Shown here piece after piece: positions 7,446 to 14,529 of a DNA stretch of 59,739 nucleotides; the first letter of the stretch is position 1, and every line of letters begins with the position of its first letter. A program made the translations under genes and the position numbers. A model generated the notes under the pieces. That model was not told where the DNA came from. It saw nothing but the letters and a program-made list of their open reading frames with translations, and ran no database searches. Source of the DNA: a virus. The DNA is taken from IMG/VR virus record IMGVR_UViG_3300042691_019723, positions 1-59,739 of that record, one strand, 5' to 3'.

Positions 7446-8909
7446 TTAATCTTTAAATGGTATGTTTACAATATCGTAATTAAAGTTTTCTTCATTATAA
7501 ATTTTAATTCTTTCAATTAAGTGATTAAGAGTATAATTTTTTGTTGACTTATAACTAATATCATCAGCAATATCATATAGAGTTGCCTTTACTTTGTTTT
7601 CTCCTTTTCGTAAGACTCTTCCGATGGATTGGAGATTTCGTATCCTTGATTTGCTAGGTGAAGCAAATATAACATTATGAAGATTTCTGATATTGACACC
7701 AGTAGAAAAAGTGCCGTAGGAAGCAACGATGATTGCATTATTTTCTCTTTCGGTAATTTCTCTAACTAATTCACGTTCTTCAGTATCAACGCCACCATGA
7801 ACAAAAAATACGTGCCTATTATCAGTTTTGCTATTATTTATGATCTCGTAAAGTGGTTGCCCGTGCCCCTCTACTCTAGCAAAAAGAACAAGAGTATTAC
7901 CCTTTAAATCAAGGGCAAGATTCTTTATAAAGTTATTTCTTTTTTGATGATTGATAATATACTGAACCTCATCCTCAAAAGTTTCAAATCTATGAGGTGG
8001 ATGCTTCAGTAGTAGAACTTTAATATCTAATTTGGCAAGATGACCCTTCTGCATCAGTTCATCTGTCTTAATAATCTTATATGAAGGTCCAAATAAACCT
8101 TCCAAAACCCACTTATGAGTTTGAGACCCATCTAGTGTTCCGGTGAATCCAAAACGGTATTTTGCATCACAAAGTTTAGTCATTATAGATATTAATGACT
8201 TGGATTTAAATTGGTGTGCCTCATCTCCTACGACTACATTAAATCTGGAAAAATACTGCTTGGGCAACTTGTAAATACTTTGCCAGGTAGTAATAATAAC
8301 TTGGGAATCAGTTTCTCGTTCCTTACCAGCGTATATCTTGTGGCAGTATGAACCAACATCCCATCCATAATCTGCAAAATCTTTATACATTTGTTCTACA
8401 AGGGAAGTCGTCGGAACAACTATCAGAATATTTTGTTGCTTCTCAACGTAATATCTCACAACAGAATATATCATCAATGACTTTCCCGAAGCAGTTGGAG
8501 ATATCAATAACTTTCGATTATGTCTTAAGGCGTCGTATACTCCCTCAACTTGGTAGTCGCGTGGGGCGTGTCTACTGATGGCAGTCATATAATCCTTAAC
8601 ACCTTCCTTTGAGATGTTCTCATTTATCTCAAAGGGTGGACCATAAAACTTATTATTCGTGAACTCATAAGTGTAATTGTGATCCTTACAGAACTGAATT
8701 ACACGATCTAAAAGACCGACATAGATTTCGCCCGTTTGCGTAGAGAAAAGGCGAATCTTTCCGTCCCAATACTTATTCCTATATGCCGGTGCAAACTTGG
8801 CATTAGGAACATCAAAAGTAAATTGATCTGCTAATTCATAATAAACATGAGGTTCTGCCTGAATATGGAGATAGACCTCATTTTTCTTTGATATAACCAA
8901 ATGAGACAT
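7446..8909 (-). CDS. uvsW: UvsW RNA-DNA/DNA helicase (SF2)
   Basis: A 487-aa superfamily 2 helicase. Motif I is SPTASGKSLM (about residues 136-145), motif II GDEAHQ (near 227), motif III FGFTGTLDG, and motif VI near SIGRVLRKGE. The N-terminal 100 residues form the small DNA-binding domain seen in T4 UvsW (WDGKIRLF block). In T4, UvsW unwinds R-loops and branched recombination intermediates and moves replication from origins to recombination. It is placed between uvsY and gp55 as in other cyanophages. An AATAAATA late-like box is 22 bases upstream, fitting the late timing of uvsW in T4. Confidence 0.96.
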   Translation of the reverse strand: MSHLVISKKNEVYLHIQAEPHVYYELADQFTFDVPNAKFAPAYRNKYWDGKIRLFSTQTGEIYVGLLDRVIQFCKDHNYTYEFTNNKFYGPPFEINENISKEGVKDYMTAISRHAPRDYQVEGVYDALRHNRKLLISPTASGKSLMIYSVVRYYVEKQQNILIVVPTTSLVEQMYKDFADYGWDVGSYCHKIYAGKERETDSQVIITTWQSIYKLPKQYFSRFNVVVGDEAHQFKSKSLISIMTKLCDAKYRFGFTGTLDGSQTHKWVLEGLFGPSYKIIKTDELMQKGHLAKLDIKVLLLKHPPHRFETFEDEVQYIINHQKRNNFIKNLALDLKGNTLVLFARVEGHGQPLYEIINNSKTDNRHVFFVHGGVDTEERELVREITERENNAIIVASYGTFSTGVNIRNLHNVIFASPSKSRIRNLQSIGRVLRKGENKVKATLYDIADDISYKSTKNYTLNHLIERIKIYNEENFNYDIVNIPFKD

Positions 8910-8930
8910 TCATAAAGTATCAGTTATGAG

Positions 8931-8938
8931 TATTTATT
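8931..8938 (-). promoter_or_regulatory. Late-promoter variant AATAAATA before uvsW
   Basis: One mismatch from TATAAATA, located 22 bases before the uvsW ATG, the same spacing as the perfect late promoters in this window. Confidence 0.5.
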
Positions 8939-8943
8939 TGGTC

Positions 8944-8967
8944 AATAAAAAGAGGCATTTCTGCCTC
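8944..8967 (-). terminator. Rho-independent terminator before uvsW
   Basis: Minus-strand stem GAGGCA/TGCCTC with a 4-base loop followed by TTTTTATT, nine bases after the stop at 8976. It isolates the upstream small gene from uvsW, and the late-like box follows directly. Confidence 0.7.
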
Positions 8968-8975
8968 AAAATTAA

Positions 8976-9266
8976 TTATTTTGTGTTTGGATTAATTGAA
9001 ACACCAGGATCTCCAACCTTAAATCCTTTTCCAGCACCAGATCTAATAGTAGTTCCAGAAAGAGGTTTTACTACATCCATTGCTCCACTAATATTATCGG
9101 AAGCAGTATCTTTTGGATCATTTGCAGTTGCATTCATGCCAATTTGTCTCATCCTTGATGCAGAACCCATTGATCTTGCGTGTGCCGCTTGAACTGCCGG
9201 TGCTTTATAATCTATGTAATTAGATGGAAGGGTAGATTGTTCCAAAAACTGTCGAAACGTCTTCAT
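8976..9266 (-). CDS. Small protein with capsid-targeting-like N-terminus
   Basis: A 96-aa protein starting MKTFRQFLEQ. This resembles the capsid-targeting sequence of T4 internal head proteins (MKTYQEFIAEA-type) and the starts of two other proteins here (10433-10615 and 22319-22633). The rest is rich in Ala, Ser, Met and Gly without hydrophobic segments (AAHARSMGSASRMRQ). In T4 such proteins enter the prohead core and gp21 removes the leader; FLE/Q here is a poorer match to the (L/I)xE cleavage rule than the other two. It lies between uvsW and uvsY and ends at a terminator. Packaging in the head is an inference from the leader only. Confidence 0.75.
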   Translation of the reverse strand: MKTFRQFLEQSTLPSNYIDYKAPAVQAAHARSMGSASRMRQIGMNATANDPKDTASDNISGAMDVVKPLSGTTIRSGAGKGFKVGDPGVSINPNTK

Positions 9267-9275
9267 TTGTTATAC

Positions 9276-9434
9276 TCAATCAAATAAGATTGTATTAAAC
9301 CAGGTTTGACTCATACCTTTGATTATATCATCAGCAGACTGCTGATCTTCTGCATATCCCTCTGCAATTAAATGCTCAACGACTTTTTCGTAGGTTTGAT
9401 AGGATTCTTGAATCTCTCTAGGCGTCGGTTTCAT
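9276..9434 (-). CDS. Small EGYA/MSxxW protein (52 aa)
   Basis: A hand-read gene of 52 codons. It begins MKPTPREIQESYQTYEK and has VEHLIAEGYAEDQQSADDI followed by IKGMSQTW, matching the motif of the 146-aa protein at 1962-2402. It is probably a single helical domain. It lies nine bases before the next gene and 25 bases after uvsY in the same direction, so it is likely cotranscribed with it. Function unknown. The paralogous motif supports its being a real gene. Confidence 0.7.
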   Translation of the reverse strand: MKPTPREIQESYQTYEKVVEHLIAEGYAEDQQSADDIIKGMSQTWFNTILFD

Positions 9435-9459
9435 TTCAGTGATGGAAGTTTATTTTTAT

Positions 9460-9891
9460 TTAGTTAAATCCTGCCGTGAACTTATGCCACTCAATACTGT
9501 TCTTGATTTGATAAGTCCTATTGGAAATCATCTTAAGGACTTCTTCTAGAAACTTAAGCATAATATCATAATATCTAATTTTTAAATCAACTTTACAGAG
9601 TCTCTCATCGGCATCCATATACCTCTGTATAGCGTCTTTTTCTCTTACTTTATACGGAAATGGTTCTTCAGCATATACCTCTGCTGTTGCCTTTCCTGTG
9701 TAGTAGTTGTAGCGTTCCAAACGCACTCTATTGTAAGTTTCTCTTGCCTTTTCACGGAGAAGAGTGATGGTATTGTACAGAGTATAATATTTTGCATGAA
9801 GTTGTGGAATTTTTAAAGATTCATCGTGTAAATTATCAGGGTCTATGACAGAATCTCTCTGCCACATTTCCTGAATTTCATCAAGATTCAT
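9460..9891 (-). CDS. uvsY: UvsY recombination mediator
   Basis: A 143-aa helical protein with the block LHAKYYTLYNTITLLREKAR and YYTGKA, typical of UvsY (137 aa in T4). UvsY loads the UvsX recombinase onto single-stranded DNA covered by gp32. The position next to uvsW and after the gp3/gp23 region is the standard cyanophage order. Its start overlaps the stop of the gene at 9888 as ATGA, so it is co-translated with that tail protein, a mixture of replication and structural genes that is usual in these phages. Confidence 0.93.
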   Translation of the reverse strand: MNLDEIQEMWQRDSVIDPDNLHDESLKIPQLHAKYYTLYNTITLLREKARETYNRVRLERYNYYTGKATAEVYAEEPFPYKVREKDAIQRYMDADERLCKVDLKIRYYDIMLKFLEEVLKMISNRTYQIKNSIEWHKFTAGFN

Positions 9892-10433
9892 AGAGGATCG
9901 CCATTTACATCTAATATGTTATAGACAGTATACTTGAAAAGTACCTCTGCTGTAAAGTAGTTATAGTCGGTTTCTGTTGATTCAAATTCCATTGCACTCA
10001 ATGTGAATGGAAATAAATCTTTAAATTTTACTATGGCAACATCATTATAATTGCTATTTAAAATTCTTAAACTACCGTCACTATATTGACTTTTTAAATC
10101 CCTTATTCCATCATCATTAGTTGTCAACTCTTTGAATTGTTGTGGAGTTTCTGGAAATCCTAAACCAGTAATCCAGTTATGAATTGCCATGTAGTTTTCC
10201 ATATCTTCATCAACAAAAAATCTCAAAGAAAAATCTCCATATTGGATTATTTCTCCTGGAGTATCCAACATCTTTAAATATGATGGTTGTATAGCAGTTC
10301 CTAAAGTAATTTCTGGAATTCTTGCAGAATTACTAAAGAATGAAATTTTAGGATTTTTTGCTACGGTAAATTTAAATCCAATTGGAGAGAGGAAATTTCT
10401 ATTTCCAATTTGATTGTCAAAAATTGATGCCAT
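9888..10433 (-). CDS. Tail completion/tube-like protein (gp3 position)
   Basis: A 181-aa protein occupying the place where cyanophages have gp3, the tail terminator. The sequence (SPIGFKFTVAKNPKISFF, ARIPEITLGTAI, GDFSLRFFVDEDMENYMAIH, WITGLGFP) has the tail-tube fold pattern also seen in gp19: one face of beta strands, then a helix with NWI. It could equally be a gp19/gp54-type tube relative, so I leave the symbol blank. The start overlaps the upstream 60-aa gene stop as TAATG. It acts at the end of the tail during assembly if the gp3 assignment holds. Confidence 0.8.
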   Translation of the reverse strand: MASIFDNQIGNRNFLSPIGFKFTVAKNPKISFFSNSARIPEITLGTAIQPSYLKMLDTPGEIIQYGDFSLRFFVDEDMENYMAIHNWITGLGFPETPQQFKELTTNDDGIRDLKSQYSDGSLRILNSNYNDVAIVKFKDLFPFTLSAMEFESTETDYNYFTAEVLFKYTVYNILDVNGDPL

Positions 10434-10615
10434 TATGGTAGTTTACCAATAGTTTGTAATGTAAATTTAACAGGTGGTTTAGATTTAGTTCCTGGACCCA
10501 TGGGTCTTGAAGAATTTAAATTTTTTTGAGTTGCGGGATCCATTGCAAATGTTTGTTTTGCATTTACAGGTGCCCTATATTCAGCTTCCGAAATAAATTC
10601 TTGAAACGTCTTCAT
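10433..10615 (-). CDS. Small protein with capsid-targeting-like N-terminus (60 aa)
   Basis: It starts MKTFQEFISEAEYRAP. The first 11 residues nearly equal the T4 internal-protein leader, and I-S-E followed by A fits the gp21 protease rule (L/I)xE, predicting removal of ten residues. The remaining 50 residues are Pro, Lys and Asn-rich without hydrophobic segments. It lies immediately downstream of the major capsid gene, after a terminator. By analogy with T4 it may be packaged with the DNA or help build the prohead core; direct evidence is lacking. Its stop overlaps the next start. Confidence 0.75.
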   Translation of the reverse strand: MKTFQEFISEAEYRAPVNAKQTFAMDPATQKNLNSSRPMGPGTKSKPPVKFTLQTIGKLP

Positions 10616-10635
10616 TTTTTTATTTCTATTTAGAT

Positions 10636-10660
10636 AAAAAAAGAGGGTCCGAAGACCCTC
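10636..10660 (-). terminator. Strong rho-independent terminator after gp23
   Basis: Minus strand: perfect 7-bp stem GAGGGTC/GACCCTC with a TTCG tetraloop followed by seven T, 22 bases after the gp23 stop. It matches the need to cap the very abundant gp23 transcript. Confidence 0.95.
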
Positions 10661-10681
10661 AAGAAATTTATGTGAAATGGA

Positions 10682-12130
10682 TCACATGAGGTTGAGAACC
10701 TTAACTCTTCTGTAGTAACGGTTAGCGTTAACTCTGAGGCGTCCAAGACCCTGGTCGGTTCCTTCTGCGAATGGGTTAGCAACAAGACCATAACGGGTCT
10801 TAAAGCCAATCTTGGGCTGGAAGGTGTTCTCACCAACGGCACGAACCATTTGGAGGGGAACATAAGGGCAATAGAAGAGACCAGCGTCATATGCGCTAGA
10901 ACCCTTATAACCAACAACGTAGTACTGACCACCAGCAGAACCAACGTTTGAACCGCCCGAATATGGGTCGATATAAACGCGATACTTACCTTGGAGAACA
11001 CCAGCGAAGGTGTTACCAGTGTCATCAACGTTAAGGTTAGCGTTGAGTGCAGGGGTGTAATCAAGAACACCTGCCATGGTGAGTGCCGAAGCAACGTCAG
11101 CAGAGCAGAGGATCATGTTGCCCTTCCCTCTACGAGTTCTTTGTGCGATTGCGTTAGCATCGCGCTCGATTTGGAAGATAAGACCCTTGAACTTCTCAAC
11201 TGACCAACGTCCGTTGGAGTCAACATCTAGGTCGAACTGACCAGCGGTAGCAGTGTTGTGTTGAGCACCTGATTCTGCAACCTTATAGATGGTTCTGATG
11301 ACTTCGCGGTTGATTTCAGCAAGAATCTCGCTAGAAAGAATGTTAGCAAGTTCTGCTTCTGCATTTAAACCGTGAATTGCCTTCAGGTCTTGAGCAAGTT
11401 CGAGGCTGTATTCTGCTTTCAGAGCACGGCTCTTGGCAGTAACAGTGACCTTCTCGATTGAGAACGCCATTTGGTTGAACTCGTTTCCACCAGTTCCAAG
11501 ACCTTCTGCATCTTCAGTGTCCATACCACGTCCAGTGGTATAAGCAGATTGAGTTACATTGCTGTCTGGGCTGAGGAGACCGGGATTGGTTCCACCTTGA
11601 GCAGCAGTTGTACCGAAACCAACAGCGCCGCCAGTTTCACTACCCTCATTTTGGGTATATCCAGAACCAAGACCGCCGGCTGCGCGGGCAGATCCTTGTG
11701 CTGAATATGCAGTATCTGGCTCGTTGAAGAATGCTTCATCCGAACTGTTGCTTTGTGCTCCATAACGTGAGCGCATTGCAAAGATGAGTCCGGTAGGACC
11801 ATTCATTGGTTGAACGCCAGCGAGGTCATATGCGACCAGGTTAGGCATTGAACGGCGGATGAGGCTGATTAGAACAGGGTCGAAACCTGAAACAGGACCA
11901 GCATCAGCTGCGTTTGCACTGAAACCTGCGGTTGCACCGCTGGATCCAGTTGACATGTTAGGAACAGCTTCGTTGAGGAAAGCACGCTCCTCACGAAGTT
12001 CTCTCTCTTGGTTTTCTAGCAGGATAGCGGTGACAGCTCTACGATGTGAATCTCTGATTGGATCCATTCCATCGTAATCGAGGATCGGTGCCCACTTCTC
12101 CTGCAATTGTTCTGCATTGAACATTTGCAT
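10682..12130 (-). CDS. 23: gp23 major capsid protein
   Basis: A 482-aa protein, close to the usual cyanophage gp23 length, with strong family blocks (RRSMPNLVAYDLAGVQPMNG, GLIFAMRSRYG, and YCPYVPLQMVRA near the C-terminus). The prohead protease should remove the N-terminus: AFLNE followed by AVPN fits (L/I)xE, giving a cut after E54. An AGAGGT ribosome site is eight bases before the ATG at 12130. Codon use is visibly more GC-rich and regular than in the baseplate genes, as expected for the most highly expressed phage protein. No own TATAAATA was found, so it may depend on the gp22 late promoter. Confidence 0.98.
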   Translation of the reverse strand: MQMFNAEQLQEKWAPILDYDGMDPIRDSHRRAVTAILLENQERELREERAFLNEAVPNMSTGSSGATAGFSANAADAGPVSGFDPVLISLIRRSMPNLVAYDLAGVQPMNGPTGLIFAMRSRYGAQSNSSDEAFFNEPDTAYSAQGSARAAGGLGSGYTQNEGSETGGAVGFGTTAAQGGTNPGLLSPDSNVTQSAYTTGRGMDTEDAEGLGTGGNEFNQMAFSIEKVTVTAKSRALKAEYSLELAQDLKAIHGLNAEAELANILSSEILAEINREVIRTIYKVAESGAQHNTATAGQFDLDVDSNGRWSVEKFKGLIFQIERDANAIAQRTRRGKGNMILCSADVASALTMAGVLDYTPALNANLNVDDTGNTFAGVLQGKYRVYIDPYSGGSNVGSAGGQYYVVGYKGSSAYDAGLFYCPYVPLQMVRAVGENTFQPKIGFKTRYGLVANPFAEGTDQGLGRLRVNANRYYRRVKVLNLM

Positions 12131-12179
12131 TTGTTTTACCTCTTTTAAAAAGTTAGTTTGATTTGATATGATTTAAAAA

Positions 12180-13358
12180 TCACTTTTTAGCGACTCTACT
12201 GAGAACTGTAAGATAACTTTCCATTCTTCCACCAACTTGTGGTTGTTCGGAATAATTAGCTTCTTCAGCAATGTTTTCAGTAACAGGTCTTTGAGTACTA
12301 GTCGATTTTGATGAGAAATAAGAATCTCTCAATGTAACTAGCTTCTCACGATAGTTTTCTTCACTATCAAACTCAACATTTTCAGCAAGAGAAGCGAGTT
12401 TATCTTTCTGTGAAAGTGCTAAACCTTCAGTAACTTCAGTAAAAATTACATCAGCAACTGACTCTGCTAATCTTCTATTAAGAGCAACATTCTTTTCGAT
12501 TTGCTCGTTGAGTTTTCCTTCCATTTCATCAAGTTTATCTACCATACTCTCGATAACATCATATTTTTCTTCAGGGATTGTTACATAATGATCTTCAAAA
12601 AGATTCTTCATTCCTGAGAGGAATGATTCAGTCATTTCGGTTCTGAGACCGTGCTCAATTGCAAGAGTGTTTTCATGCATCCACTCGTCAGCAACATATT
12701 CTAAATATGCATCTACTCTATCGGTGAGTTCTTCTTTGATTGTAGAAATTTCTTCTACAAGAGCTTGCTCATATTCAGATTGGAATCTCTCTTCCAACTG
12801 TTCTTTGATTGAATAAATTTTTGTTCTAACTGCAGTCTCAAAGATTATTCTTGCCTTTTCTTGGAACTCTTCTGAAAGTTCTTCACCAGCAAGAAGAGCA
12901 TTAACATCTTCTTCGATGTCAAAATCTTCATCTTCCTCAACTTCTTCCTTCACCTCTTCATCTTCGTCTTCGTCTTCTTTAGACTTCTTCTTCTTAGGTG
13001 ACGAAGAATTGGAATTCTCATCCTCTTCATCCTCTTCATCTGCTTCCACAATGAGATCTTCATCATCTAGATCTTCTTCCTCCTTTACGGCATCTTTATT
13101 AAGATGTGGCATTGGATCTGCTGACTTAGCACCTTTGTTGACAACATTTTTTACTTGTGACAACGTTGCACTAGGCTCTTTTAATTTTGCCGAGTCATTA
13201 TCTGAACGATAATTTTCTGGAGTAGGACCACCGAGATCTTCCCAATTGCCAGTTTGACCATCAGGAATACCTGTGGTTAATTTTGGCATTGGTTCTGCCG
13301 GCTTAGCTCCTTTGGTTACTACGTTTTCCATTTCTTGTAAATTTCTACCAACGGACAT
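12180..13358 (-). CDS. 22: gp22 prohead scaffolding core protein
   Basis: A 392-aa acidic, coiled-coil-rich protein between gp21 and gp23, the place of the T4 scaffold (269 aa). Residues 96-170 are an extreme Asp/Glu tract interrupted by SSSPKKKKSK. The C-terminal half (EQALVEEISTIKEELTDRVD) is the helical core region. A peptide is duplicated near the N-terminus: NVVTKGAKPAEPMPKL (12-27) and NVVNKGAKSADPMPHL (71-86). Scaffold proteins are degraded by gp21 after assembly. A perfect late promoter lies 30 bases before the start. The added N-terminal repeats and acid tract explain the larger size. Confidence 0.93.
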   Translation of the reverse strand: MSVGRNLQEMENVVTKGAKPAEPMPKLTTGIPDGQTGNWEDLGGPTPENYRSDNDSAKLKEPSATLSQVKNVVNKGAKSADPMPHLNKDAVKEEEDLDDEDLIVEADEEDEEDENSNSSSPKKKKSKEDEDEDEEVKEEVEEDEDFDIEEDVNALLAGEELSEEFQEKARIIFETAVRTKIYSIKEQLEERFQSEYEQALVEEISTIKEELTDRVDAYLEYVADEWMHENTLAIEHGLRTEMTESFLSGMKNLFEDHYVTIPEEKYDVIESMVDKLDEMEGKLNEQIEKNVALNRRLAESVADVIFTEVTEGLALSQKDKLASLAENVEFDSEENYREKLVTLRDSYFSSKSTSTQRPVTENIAEEANYSEQPQVGGRMESYLTVLSRVAKK

Positions 13359-13387
13359 TTGTTTAGATCTGTTTTATAATCTATATT

Positions 13388-13395
13388 TATTTATA
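13388..13395 (-). promoter_or_regulatory. Late promoter TATAAATA before gp22
   Basis: Exact late octamer on the minus strand in the gp21-gp22 gap, 30 bases before the gp22 ATG. It probably drives gp22 and gp23 to the terminator at 10636. Confidence 0.8.
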
Positions 13396-13397
13396 AA

Positions 13398-14048
13398 TTA
13401 AAGATTTGCTAAGAAATCTTGGAACAGTTGAATTTTATGCTCTTGTAAAGTACTTTCATCTACAAGAGTATTAATTCTGCGTCTTGTTTGCTCAGCAAGT
13501 CTTTCACGAAGAATCCCTCCTTCCCAAACCCACTCCTTACCTTCCATAATTCCCTGAACAAATGCATCGGGGGCAGAAGGATCGGCAACAATATCAGCAG
13601 CGGTTGCAAGCATAAAATCTTCACCGACAACTTTATGACCTTCATTGGTCATCTTCAATGAACCAACACCACGAGAAGAAACTCCAAGGCAAACACCCTC
13701 TTTAATCAAAGACATTGCAATCTTTCCCATTGGGGTCTCAAGAAGTTGTGCCTTACCGATAAAATTATTACCTTCTCTAGCAAGTTCACAAATTTTATGT
13801 GAAACGCGATCAAGATTTACAGTTGGACCATCTGGATGTCCAAGTTCACCGAGAGCGCGACCTTTTTGAACAAAATTTTCATTATAACGATTTACTTCTC
13901 TTTCCATAATAGAAAGAGGATACATTCTACCGTTACGATTAACCTGCTCTGCTTGTAAGAAAATGCCTTTAATATAGCATTTTTGCGAAGAACCTTTTCC
14001 TTCGGTAATAAATTCTACTTTTGATACTTCTTCTGTGATGAGTTTCAT
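13398..14048 (-). CDS. 21: gp21 prohead core protease
   Basis: A 216-aa serine protease (T4 gp21 212 aa) of the herpesvirus-assemblin-like fold. It matures the prohead by cutting gp22, gp23 and internal proteins after (L/I)xE. GELGHPDGPTVNLDRVSHKI contains the conserved His (near residue 67), and LGVSSRGVGSL near 120 holds the nucleophile Ser. Its natural targets visible in this window are gp23 and the small leader-bearing proteins. It lies one base from the upstream 87-aa gene, giving one morphogenetic transcript with gp67 and gp68-position genes. Confidence 0.95.
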   Translation of the reverse strand: MKLITEEVSKVEFITEGKGSSQKCYIKGIFLQAEQVNRNGRMYPLSIMEREVNRYNENFVQKGRALGELGHPDGPTVNLDRVSHKICELAREGNNFIGKAQLLETPMGKIAMSLIKEGVCLGVSSRGVGSLKMTNEGHKVVGEDFMLATAADIVADPSAPDAFVQGIMEGKEWVWEGGILRERLAEQTRRRINTLVDESTLQEHKIQLFQDFLANL

Positions 14049-14049
14049 T

Positions 14050-14313
14050 TTAGTTTGTGAATGCTACTTTATTTGCTTTGATTGATGCAGATGACCAAAT
14101 AACATCAGATGGAGTTTTAGCTAAAAATTCAACACTTCCATTTGGAATAGAGAAATATGTACTAGTTGCTGCTCCAACAGAAGTGCTTATTGCAACTGTA
14201 ACAATACCAGCAGTATTGTTATATAATCTCACACAAGTTGCATCACTAATACTAGTAGCAGCTCCAGCACTAGTACCGGTACTTTGTTCTGTTGTTACTA
14301 TCTTAGTAATCAT
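14050..14313 (-). CDS. Small beta-rich virion protein (gp68 position)
   Basis: An 87-aa protein rich in Thr, Ser, Ala and Val (CVRLYNNTAGIVTVAIST, TYFSIPNGSVEFLAKTPSD). It is predicted to be beta-structured and lacks the acidic helices of T4 gp68, though it sits where T4 has gene 68. The pattern suggests a small decoration or capsid-associated protein, but I cannot name a family. It starts inside the previous gene as ATGA and ends two bases before gp21, so it is part of the head cluster. Confidence 0.75.
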   Translation of the reverse strand: MITKIVTTEQSTGTSAGAATSISDATCVRLYNNTAGIVTVAISTSVGAATSTYFSIPNGSVEFLAKTPSDVIWSSASIKANKVAFTN

Positions 14314-14489
14314 TCTTCATCCCCAGTAGTTTCTGACTGATCTCCAAGTTCTCCAAATAATTTGAATGCAACTGAAGGTCTTATTGCATCTATTTTTTCT
14401 GAAGCTTTATTAAAAATCAATTCTTTAATTTTGCCACTTACGTCCGATGCGGGCGAATTAGTTGCGATCAAATCCAAAAGTTCTTCCAT
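14310..14489 (-). CDS. Prohead core protein, gp67-like (59 aa)
   Basis: A hand-read 59-aa acidic helical protein. It starts MEELLDLIATNSPASDVSGK and has IKELIFNKASEKIDAIRP, ending in an acidic tail. It lies between gp20 and gp21 exactly where T4 has gene 67 (a small acidic prohead-core protein), and size, charge and order all fit. Sequence identity to T4 gp67 cannot be claimed by eye. It starts 33 bases after a perfect late promoter and its stop overlaps the next start. Confidence 0.75.
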   Translation of the reverse strand: MEELLDLIATNSPASDVSGKIKELIFNKASEKIDAIRPSVAFKLFGELGDQSETTGDEE

Positions 14490-14521
14490 AAGATTTCAAT
14501 GTGTTTATAAACCTATATTTT

Positions 14522-14529
14522 TATTTATA
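14522..14529 (-). promoter_or_regulatory. Late promoter TATAAATA before the gp67-like gene
   Basis: Exact octamer on the minus strand overlapping the last codons of gp20, 33 bases before the ATG at 14489. It would start the gp67-gp68-gp21 transcript. Confidence 0.75.

Noticed and set aside
10630-11094. 154-aa minus-strand ORF overlapping gp23
   Set aside because: Alternative frame of the highly expressed gp23 gene; Leu/Val/Thr-rich shadow that runs through the terminator.
12916-13212. 98-aa plus-strand Ser-rich ORF
   Set aside because: It is the antisense of the acidic (GAA/GAT) tract of gp22, which gives poly-Ser on the other strand.
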